64,000 nt of DNA. Source: Lachnospiraceae bacterium MD308 (GTDB lineage: Bacteria; Bacillota; Clostridia; Lachnospirales; Lachnospiraceae). Shown piece after piece: positions 55,580 through 62,635 of this stretch. Each line of letters opens with the position of its first letter. The first letter of the stretch is position 1. Under the pieces are notes generated by a model that saw only the letters and a program-made list of their open reading frames with translations, searched no databases and was not told the origin of the DNA. The stretch spans positions 564,356 to 628,355 of the forward strand of contig KE159795.1 of NCBI GenBank assembly GCA_000403475.2. The letters run 5' to 3'. The position numbers and the translations under genes were made by a program.

Positions 55580-56303
55580 GCAATAGCTCCTGTCGTATTT
55601 TTTTACAGAAAGTCCTTCCTATATCTACTTTCTTTATCTCTCCTAGCTGAAGGTATCGGTTTGGTATATCTACATTCCTGATATACTGCTTATTGACTAC
55701 CGTGTTTTTACTGCATTGCATAAACCCAAAATCTGCCGATTCTTTTAAAAATTGTTTAATTGTCATATATGGTATGTCTATAGTTTCGTCTTTTAGATGG
55801 AATAACAGCGAATGGCTATGGGATTGAACAAAAATGATGTCTGAAAGCTGTATGGGGAATAATATCCCGTCTTTTCGTAAGTATATCGTCTTTTTATCTG
55901 CATACCCTCTATATGCTTTATACCTTAAGGCATCTTTTATCAGCCCCATTGCCGTCTCTATGGAAAAAGGCTTTTCAAGATACCCGTAACAATGGAGTTC
56001 TTTAAATGCATGCATTTGGGGGTCTGATAAAACTGTCGTAAAAATAATCGGGGTAAAACAATATTCTTCGCATTTACGGATGCGGTCTGCAAATTGAATC
56101 CCCGATGTATCACTCCGATGTTTAGTTGACAATATAATATCTAAAATAAATAACTCTATCTTATAGGTCAGAGCCGCCGCGCAAGCCTCCTCATATGTCT
56201 CTGCCCTGTGTACAGCAATCCCTCCGTCATATTCCCCGATTGCCTTCTCCAATGCCTCTGACAGCATGGTATTATCTTCCAAGATTAATACGTGCTTTTT
56301 CAC
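55572..56303 (-). CDS. agrA: AgrA-like response regulator with LytTR domain
   Basis: A 243-residue response regulator. The receiver domain (residues 1-~125) has the acidic start LILEDN, the phospho-acceptor Asp55 in LFILDIILS, and the lysine in GYLEKPF. The C-terminal LytTR DNA-binding domain (about 135-240) has KTIYLRKDGILFPIQLSDII and FMQCSKNTVVNKQYIRNVDI. A GTG start overlaps the stop of the upstream HTH gene (GTGA), so it is translationally coupled. It would activate agr-dependent promoters when phosphorylated by AgrC. Confidence 0.93.
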   Translation of the reverse strand: MKKHVLILEDNTMLSEALEKAIGEYDGGIAVHRAETYEEACAAALTYKIELFILDIILSTKHRSDTSGIQFADRIRKCEEYCFTPIIFTTVLSDPQMHAFKELHCYGYLEKPFSIETAMGLIKDALRYKAYRGYADKKTIYLRKDGILFPIQLSDIIFVQSHSHSLLFHLKDETIDIPYMTIKQFLKESADFGFMQCSKNTVVNKQYIRNVDIPNRYLQLGEIKKVDIGRTFCKKIRQELLHV

Positions 56304-57004
56304 TCTTTCTCACTCTCGTATTCATTAATCAATTCTATTGTTTTTTCTATGAACGGCTCCAGTTTCCTTCTAATGGAAAACGGGAATCCTTCCCACACTT
56401 TATTTATCCTGTCCTCATAAAACATCTTATGGTTCAGGATTATCATGGGAGAATATTTCAGTTTCTCATACAGCTCTACAAGAATCTCCGCATCTGGCTC
56501 GATCTTTCCTTTTTCAATCCTCCGGTATCGTTTGATATTGACATCCAAAAGCTTTGCCATATCAACCTGTGTCAGCCTTTCTACCGCCCTTATCCCCTCC
56601 CATATGGATATGGAGTTCAGCCCGTATTCTAATGCCCTCAGCTCCTTATAATATTGATCTGGCATTTCTTCAATTAGACCGTACTGTAATTTAACTCCCT
56701 GATTGACAAGCCACAAAACCATCCTATAAAGCTCTGCCATTCCCCACTGCGTCTTGCATTTCCTGAAATAATGCTCCAAACATCCATATCCTGTGTCTTC
56801 ACCTGTCAGTAAAAGTACGACATCCCCATCATTTTTTATGAAAGTCCTCAAACTATGCATGGAAATTATCTTACTTCCCGTTTCAAGTTTTGAATAATGG
56901 CTCTGATTGACTCCCAGCTTTATTCCCATCTGTTCCTGAGTCAAATTTAATTTTTTACGGTATTCTAATAATCGCCCCACAACACGGGAATAATTTAAGT
57001 TCAT
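56300..57004 (-). CDS. Tandem-HTH XRE-family regulator
   Basis: A 234-residue regulator with two Cro/C1-type helix-turn-helix units: residues ~7-58 (EYRKKLNLTQEQMGIKLGVN, then QSHYSKLETGSKIIS) and ~134-185 (RAVERLTQVDMAKLLDVNIK, then RYRRIEKGKIEPDAE). The link and C-terminal end are helical. I start at 57004, 7 bases after GGGAG. It is the first gene of the regulator-agrA-agrC operon, so probably sets expression of the quorum-sensing receptor. It may be an autoregulator. Confidence 0.85.
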   Translation of the reverse strand: MNLNYSRVVGRLLEYRKKLNLTQEQMGIKLGVNQSHYSKLETGSKIISMHSLRTFIKNDGDVVLLLTGEDTGYGCLEHYFRKCKTQWGMAELYRMVLWLVNQGVKLQYGLIEEMPDQYYKELRALEYGLNSISIWEGIRAVERLTQVDMAKLLDVNIKRYRRIEKGKIEPDAEILVELYEKLKYSPMIILNHKMFYEDRINKVWEGFPFSIRRKLEPFIEKTIELINEYESEKE

Positions 57005-57209
57005 TTTCATTCTCCCAATTTTTACTATACATTGTAGAATGTTTTCGCTTACCTATTATTATCCTATTTGTGAATATTATAATCCAAAAATGTTTTACAA
57101 ATAAAAATCTTTCCCTGTTATGCGTTGCACAAGAAATCAGCTAATGCATTTCAGCAACATTACTTATGTTTTCTAAGTTGAAATGTAGCGAGAAAATTAT
57201 CGAAAACTT

Positions 57210-57270
57210 ATTCTACTCATTCTAACCAAATAATTGACAAGAATGAGTAGAATGAGTAGAATGTGGGTAG
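57210..57270 (+). promoter_or_regulatory. Promoter of the AlbA_2 gene embedded in operator repeats
   Basis: A near-consensus promoter is seen: TTGACA at 57234-57239, a 17-base spacer, and TAGAAT at 57257-57262. The spacer and -10 are covered by tandem AGAATGAGT-like units, and AGAATGAGTAGAAT (57240-57253) has an exact inverted copy at 57210-57223 on the other side of the -35. This is the layout of a repressor site. Confidence 0.8.
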
Positions 57271-57292
57271 AATATGATTAGGAGGCAGTCAG

Positions 57293-58618
57293 ATGATTTT
57301 TCAGGAAAGCGAAACAGTCGAACTAAAAGCAATTGTAGTAGAGGATATAAAAAAAGAAATCATTGCTTTTGCAAACTGTGAGGGTGGAAAACTGTATATA
57401 GGCGTTCAGGATGACGGAACTGTGTCAGGACTGGATAACCCAGACGAAACTTCTTTGCAAATCAGCAATATGGTTCGAGACGCAATTAAACCGGACCTGA
57501 CGATGTTTCTTCACTATGAAACAGTAACGGTAGATAAAAAGAAAATTGTTGCAGTTGATATTCAGCAGGGAACAGAGCGACCATATTATATAGCCAAAAA
57601 GGGCTTGCGTCCTGAAGGCGTTTATGTCCGTCAAGGTTATTCCTCTGTTCCGGCTACAAATACAGCAATCCGTCGTATGATTAAGGAAACCGATGGAGAT
57701 CATTTTGAAGAAATGCGGTCTTTGGAACAGAAATTAACCTTTGAAAGTGCAAAAAAAATATTTGCTGAACGAAATGTAAAGTTTGGTGTTACACAAATGA
57801 AAACACTGGGAATGGCAACACAGGATGGTGTCTATACAAACTTGGGGCTGCTGCTCTCGGATCAGTGTGTGCATACAATTAAAGCTGCTGTTTTTCAAGG
57901 TACAACGCAGAGTGAATTTAAGGATCGGAAAGAATTCTCCGGCTCTTTGTTTCAGCAGATGGATGATGCTTATGACTTTATTGATTTCCGCAATCAGACA
58001 CACTCAACCTTTGATAAGTTATATCGTATTGACAGACGGGATTATCCGGAAACAGCAGTCAGGGAGGCTCTTTTGAATCTTCTGGTGCACCGTGAATATT
58101 CATTCCGCGCAAGCACTTTCATCAGTCTTTATGCAGACAGACTTGAATTTACCTCTATCGGCGGTCTGGTTAGCGGCATATCCTTAAAAGATGTAACAAT
58201 GGGTATTTCCGTCTGTCGGAACGCCAAGCTGGCAAATGTATTTTACCGTTTGGAATTGATAGAAGCCTATGGAACCGGAATTATAAAAATCATGGAAACG
58301 TATAAGGGAACCGGGATGACACCGCAGATTGAAACATCCGATAATGCATTTAAGATTATTCTCCCTAACTTGAATGCAATGCCTGAACCCGCAAGGCAAA
58401 TGCAGGTAAATCCAGAGGAAGGTACGCTGGAAGAAAAAGTGATTGCACTGACAAAGCAACGGGGATTTGTTACAAGAAAAGAAATAGAAATACTGCTTGG
58501 TATAGGTCAGTCATCATGCGGACGGCTGCTAAAGAAAATGATTGAAAAAGGTCTGCTTATTCAAGAAGGAAAGGGTAAGAACATCCATTATTGTCTTCCT
58601 CACTCGTTTAAGGAATAA
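57293..58618 (+). CDS. AlbA_2 (Schlafen-type) domain regulator
   Basis: A 441-residue protein. The AlbA_2 domain is residues 1-~125 (ESETVELKAIVVEDIKKEII, AFANCEGGKLYIGVQDDGTV). A RecG-C-type HATPase_c_4-like region follows (PETAVREALLNLLVHREYSF, and IEAYGTGIIKIMETYKGTGM), and a winged-helix end (LTKQRGFVTRKEIEILLGIG). Such proteins are taken as transcription regulators or nucleic-acid-acting ATPases in phages and mobile elements. AGGAGG precedes the ATG. The promoter is set in repeats likely bound by this protein itself, through the C-terminal wing. Confidence 0.88.
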   Translation: MIFQESETVELKAIVVEDIKKEIIAFANCEGGKLYIGVQDDGTVSGLDNPDETSLQISNMVRDAIKPDLTMFLHYETVTVDKKKIVAVDIQQGTERPYYIAKKGLRPEGVYVRQGYSSVPATNTAIRRMIKETDGDHFEEMRSLEQKLTFESAKKIFAERNVKFGVTQMKTLGMATQDGVYTNLGLLLSDQCVHTIKAAVFQGTTQSEFKDRKEFSGSLFQQMDDAYDFIDFRNQTHSTFDKLYRIDRRDYPETAVREALLNLLVHREYSFRASTFISLYADRLEFTSIGGLVSGISLKDVTMGISVCRNAKLANVFYRLELIEAYGTGIIKIMETYKGTGMTPQIETSDNAFKIILPNLNAMPEPARQMQVNPEEGTLEEKVIALTKQRGFVTRKEIEILLGIGQSSCGRLLKKMIEKGLLIQEGKGKNIHYCLPHSFKE

Positions 58619-58620
58619 TC

Positions 58621-58668
58621 ATATAATGGATATGTGCCAATTTAGTGGCGCATATCCATTATATTTTT
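58621..58668 (+). terminator. Terminator after the AlbA_2 gene
   Basis: An 18-bp stem with one G-T pair (ATATAATGGATATGTGCC against GGCGCATATCCATTATAT), 8-base loop, then TTTTAAAA. It starts 2 bases after the stop and may also stop the converging DUF4143 gene. Confidence 0.9.
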
Positions 58669-58704
58669 AAAAAAAGTAGTTGAAATTTTGTTGGGGATGT
58701 GCTT

Positions 58705-60000
58705 TTAAATGCAAAATGCTGCGTAAAGAGGCACAATCTTTTTTTCATTTTCATAACCAAAATTTTTTGCTGAAAGTTTAATTGCATATTGAGGGTTAAA
58801 TGTGTCCATATACACCTTTAAGCTCTTCGCTCTTGTATTATCCGCCGCTTTCACTTCTATCGGTATCAGCTCCCCCTCTCTCTGAATGACAAAATCTATT
58901 TCCGCCCCCCGTTCGGACTGCCAGTAATAGGTGCTGTATCCATTCATAGTAAGCTGTATATTCACATAATTTTCAACCATTCCCCCCTTAAAGTCATTCA
59001 ATTCTTCTACCATATAGAGGATGTCATTTGCAATTAAATTTTTCTTTGCCAGGAGCAGCCCGGAGTCCGACACATAAATCTTAAATGCATCAATATCACG
59101 ATAATTTTCAAGAGGTTTCTTGATCTGCTTTACTTTATGAACCCGTGATACAATGCCTGACAGGCAGAGCCATTCAATTGCATTTTCAAACTCGGATGCC
59201 CGACCGCCCTTTTTTATCAGCTTATATTGGAAACGAGTGTTTTTCTTTGAAAGCTGGACAGTAATATTATCATAAGCAAGACGTGTCTTTTTGATTTCAT
59301 TTAAGTTGTTATATTTACTCATATCGTTTAAATAACTTACAAGAATCATATCCTGCGTATGGCGGATAAGAATATAGTCTTTCGTGTTTACGAACTGCAT
59401 CACACATTCCGGCATTCCTCCAACTACAAGGTACTGCCGATACAACTGCATAGCCGCATCGTGCAGCGCAGAAGGCAGCGGCTTGTTGGCGGCAAAACAT
59501 TTTTTTATCTGCCTTACCAGGTCGTCCTCCCCCAATGCGAGCATAAATTCTTCCATATCCATCGGATACAAGGTTTTCATATCTACCTTACCTACTGGAA
59601 AAGAGAACTGCGTCCTGCTCACAGCCACGCCCAGCAGGCTGCCTGCAACAATGATGTGATAGTCTGGAGCATCCTCACAAAAATATTTCAGCGAGGTTAA
59701 GGCCCTCTCACAAAGCTGTACTTCATCAAACACAATCAGCGTCTTTTCCCGGACGATAGTCTGTCCTGCGTTATGAGACAAAATCGGAATCAGATACTCC
59801 GGACTGATATTTTCTTCAAAAGTTTCGTTCAATTTAGGATTGGTTTCAAAATTAAAATATGCCACATTTTCATAGTTATTTTTCCCAAATTCAAGAATAG
59901 AATACGTTTTCCCTACCTGTCTTGCTCCTTGTAGAATAAGTGGTTTCCGATGTTTGCTTTCTTTCCACGCTGTTAAAAATCCCGTAATTTTGCGGTACAT
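58705..60000 (-). CDS. DUF4143 AAA ATPase
   Basis: A 431-residue ATPase of the AAA_14/DUF4143 family. Walker A is LILQGARQVGKTYSILEFGK at about residue 23, Walker B is KTLIVFDEVQLCERALTSLK, and the arginine-finger region is VAGSLLGVAVSRTQFSFPVG. The C-terminal DUF4143 domain ends with a PD-(D/E)XK-like core, YYWQSERGAEIDFVIQREGE then LIPIEVKAADNTRAKSL. Proteins of this type are common in gut anaerobes; some are viewed as part of defence or maintenance modules. The role here is not known. Confidence 0.88.
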   Translation of the reverse strand: MYRKITGFLTAWKESKHRKPLILQGARQVGKTYSILEFGKNNYENVAYFNFETNPKLNETFEENISPEYLIPILSHNAGQTIVREKTLIVFDEVQLCERALTSLKYFCEDAPDYHIIVAGSLLGVAVSRTQFSFPVGKVDMKTLYPMDMEEFMLALGEDDLVRQIKKCFAANKPLPSALHDAAMQLYRQYLVVGGMPECVMQFVNTKDYILIRHTQDMILVSYLNDMSKYNNLNEIKKTRLAYDNITVQLSKKNTRFQYKLIKKGGRASEFENAIEWLCLSGIVSRVHKVKQIKKPLENYRDIDAFKIYVSDSGLLLAKKNLIANDILYMVEELNDFKGGMVENYVNIQLTMNGYSTYYWQSERGAEIDFVIQREGELIPIEVKAADNTRAKSLKVYMDTFNPQYAIKLSAKNFGYENEKKIVPLYAAFCI

Positions 60001-60377
60001 AAATCACCCCTCCATGAAAGAATGCCCGAAGAGCATTCCCTGTTTCTTGTTCCTGTAAAATGAACCGTCTCCATCCATAAAGCATGATTATAGTATAGCA
60101 CATATTCATGTCAAAACAAGCGTATTATGTCTGTTTATTTGCATTAATTAACATGAATATTTTATGCTTTTCTTCACAAAACAACATGTTTTTCATATTT
60201 CTTTCGCCGTTTTGGCACCGAGCATCGGATTATATCAGCCATAATCCCATTCTGTAATCAGGAGATAAGAAATTTTTCCGTGAAACGTGTGTCATATCGT
60301 AAAGAATCCATATCAATATCAGAGGAAATACCGATACGAAAAAGTATCGTTAAATCCATACGATATAATTGCTATTC
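60001..60377. other. Non-coding gap of 377 bases
   Basis: AT-rich with no gene. It must hold the promoter of the DUF4143 gene (before 60001 on the minus strand). A small hairpin CGATAC/GTATCG is at 60332-60349. I see nothing else firm. Confidence 0.5.
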
Positions 60378-62096
60378 TCAGAAAGCATAAACCCCATACC
60401 CATGTATCCTGCCATCCCCGATTTTATAGCTCCTTCTCCTCACTGCATCGCCTGAATTTCCCTCAATGGTATTCACCCGTCCGTTTGACACGTCAACGAC
60501 GATTCCTACATGATGGACTCCTGCCCCCCAGTCAAAAAAGATGATATCCCCCGGTGACGGCACATAGCTCCTGTCCTTAAGCCTTCCCCTGCTCCTGAAC
60601 CACGATGCCCCGTTCGCACAGCTTGAGAATTTCGGGATCTGCCCGCTGTCTATATAGCCGCACTGGTCGGCGCACCACGACACAAAACATGCACACCATG
60701 ATACCCTTCCGCCGTACCCATACCAGCTCCAGTAAGGTCGTCCTCCTTTGTTCCCTTCCTGCGATAATGCCACCTGTACGATTGCCTTATTCCCTATCCC
60801 GGTGGGGATTCTCCCAAAAGCATAATACCGGAGGACGTGGGGAACATACTCCTTATCTCCATACCGGCTCCAGCCCATGCGCTTTGCCATCATGTCTGAA
60901 AACTCGGCAGCATTGGCGGCACTGTACCCGCCGTACTTCCTTTTTGCCCAGGAAATGTATCCGCCGCCGAAATTATATCCTTGCAAAGCAAGTTTGATAC
61001 GTTCCATGTCAAGGGGATTCTTTACCTCCGCTTTTGTAAGAGCCGCCTTAAGTTCCTGAACTCCGCATGAGATGGAATATTCCGGGTCTTTTATTCCGTT
61101 GGGCTGTCTCGGATAGCGGGTGTTGAACGCTCCCTCTGAACTCTGCATCGGGTCCAGCCCCCGTCCGCCGCTCTCCTGCATCATCACCGCCTTCAATAGC
61201 TCCACGTATTCCTCAATCCCATACTGACTCGCATACTTTCGGATTAATGGCTCGTAGCCCTCCACCTCCTTGCTTACCTGGCTTACTGCGCTGGAATTGC
61301 TGCCGCCCACAGTATAAAGGAATCCCCCGAACAGGATTATAAAAATCAGCAGGAAAACAGTCACGCCTCCTCCTGCCACCGCCGCTGAGACCATTGCTTT
61401 TGCCGAGGCTGCCATTGCCCGGACTGCTGATGCCCCTGCTTTTATGTTAGCCTTCATTGCCCGTTCCGCCATTCCTGCTGTCCGGCTCGTTGACGCAAGC
61501 ATTTTCTCAGCCATCTCTCCCGATACCTTTGATTCTACATATCTTTTCTTTGCTGCCTCCTGTGCCGTCCGCATTGCTCCTGCTGCCCTTTTGTCCGCTT
61601 GCCCGGACGTTTTGATTGCTTTTGCTGGTTTCATGGCAGATTTTATATCTTTTCTTCCTGCATTTTTCCCATCCTGATCTGCCAGTCTCCCGGCTCTCCG
61701 GGCACTTCCCGTTTCCGTTCTCTGCCCTGCCTTCTCCTGCCATCCGGCCTGCCCCCTCGATATACGTTCCTGTTCCCTGGATTTCTGGCTTGTCCGTTCC
61801 TGCTCCTTTCGGTACACCTGCCCTCTGACAGCCTCTTTTTCCATGCCTGCCGAAAGGCAAGAAACAGTCTTTCCCGCCTGCCGGATGGATTGCCGGGCTG
61901 CCAGCCCTGCCACGCCTGTGATTTTGCTTTCCGCATATTGGGATTCTGCATGCTCATTTCCCTTACCCTGCTGTGTCTGCTTTTTACTGTCCTTTGTCCG
62001 CACATAGGCATTTTTCAAATGCTCCGCTATAATAGCACTTTTATTCAGCGTCCGGATATTTCTTTGCACCTTGCGTGTCCGGATTTCTCTTCTCAT
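60378..62096 (-). CDS. Conjugative-element peptidoglycan hydrolase: lysozyme-like plus CHAP
   Basis: A 572-residue membrane-anchored hydrolase of the Tn916 Orf14 kind that opens the wall for the transfer channel. Residues 1-~240 are a long, basic, Ala/Arg/Lys/Glu-rich region. One membrane helix follows (about 243-262, VTVFLLIFIILFGGFLYTVG). Then a lysozyme-like domain (YGIEEYVELLKAVMMQESGG, with the catalytic Glu near residue 309, and QGYNFGGGYISWAKRKYGGY). The CHAP/NlpC domain at the end has catalytic Cys in RVSWCACFVSWCADQCGYI and His in GVHHVGIVVDVSNGRV. It is downstream of the DUF6075 gene and a 30-codon frame. Confidence 0.92.
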   Translation of the reverse strand: MRREIRTRKVQRNIRTLNKSAIIAEHLKNAYVRTKDSKKQTQQGKGNEHAESQYAESKITGVAGLAARQSIRQAGKTVSCLSAGMEKEAVRGQVYRKEQERTSQKSREQERISRGQAGWQEKAGQRTETGSARRAGRLADQDGKNAGRKDIKSAMKPAKAIKTSGQADKRAAGAMRTAQEAAKKRYVESKVSGEMAEKMLASTSRTAGMAERAMKANIKAGASAVRAMAASAKAMVSAAVAGGGVTVFLLIFIILFGGFLYTVGGSNSSAVSQVSKEVEGYEPLIRKYASQYGIEEYVELLKAVMMQESGGRGLDPMQSSEGAFNTRYPRQPNGIKDPEYSISCGVQELKAALTKAEVKNPLDMERIKLALQGYNFGGGYISWAKRKYGGYSAANAAEFSDMMAKRMGWSRYGDKEYVPHVLRYYAFGRIPTGIGNKAIVQVALSQEGNKGGRPYWSWYGYGGRVSWCACFVSWCADQCGYIDSGQIPKFSSCANGASWFRSRGRLKDRSYVPSPGDIIFFDWGAGVHHVGIVVDVSNGRVNTIEGNSGDAVRRRSYKIGDGRIHGYGVYAF

Positions 62097-62105
62097 TGGC
62101 TCACT

Positions 62106-62198
62106 CTAAACCTCCTGTCTTCTATCTTTTTCTAATGCCTTCAGCAGCCTTTCCGCCTCCGCCTGACCTCCAATACTTCCTGCCTTATCATTTGCCAC
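62106..62198 (-). CDS. 30-residue peptide between DUF6075 and lysozyme genes
   Basis: A GTG-started frame MANDKAGSIGGQAEAERLLK then ALEKDRRQEV. GGGGGAG lies 6 bases upstream, the start is 2 bases after the DUF6075 stop, and the stop precedes the hydrolase ATG (62096) by 9 bases. The fit between both neighbours and the helical Glu/Lys composition suggest a real small gene. Confidence 0.55.
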   Translation of the reverse strand: MANDKAGSIGGQAEAERLLKALEKDRRQEV

Positions 62199-62200
62199 GG

Positions 62201-62608
62201 TTATCTCCCCCTTTCCTGTTCTTTTTTGCCTGCGCCTCCCCTGCCTGGCTGAAACTCCCTGCAATACTCTGGATATCTGAGCTTGACCGCCTCATAAAAA
62301 TACGGGGCATATTCACAGTTAAACAGCTCATAAGGCGTTGACATCTGCTCCTCCCCCTGCTCCGCATATCCATTCCAGAGGTTCAAAGCAAGGCGTGTGA
62401 GACGCTGTGAGCTGCCTGTCTGCCATCCCTCATGCAGCCCGTCCGGCTCTGCATATCCACGCTCGAAATTATACAGTTTACCGATATTCACCCTGGTGAT
62501 TTCGGAAATTCCCAAACAATAAAAAAAAGACCGATGGTAGCTGTCATCTACCCCGGACTTTTTTATCATCTCTTTGTAAAATTGTTCATGTTCCTTTGAT
62601 ATAAACCG
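62201..62608 (-). pseudogene. DUF6075 gene, start lost next to an ISL3 insertion
   Basis: The frame reads RFISKEHEQFYKEMIKKSGV, then DDSYHRSFFYCLGISEITRV and STPYELFNCEYAPYFYEAVK then LRYPEYC, matching DUF6075 proteins of conjugative elements (about 135 residues). The reading frame starts with RFISKEHEQF at 62608 but the expected ATG before it reads TTA, and the ISL3 transposase ends 28 bases upstream in the same frame. The first internal ATG (62569) would drop 13 residues. Transcription now depends on the IS. Confidence 0.7.
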
Positions 62609-62635
62609 TAAACGGTAGATAGGTTCTTTCCAAGA

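Noticed and set aside
61599..62135. Plus-strand open frame opposite the conjugative hydrolase
   Set aside because: Antisense to a coding region with biased Arg/Ala/Lys codons; Ser/Pro/Phe-rich composition is typical of such shadows.
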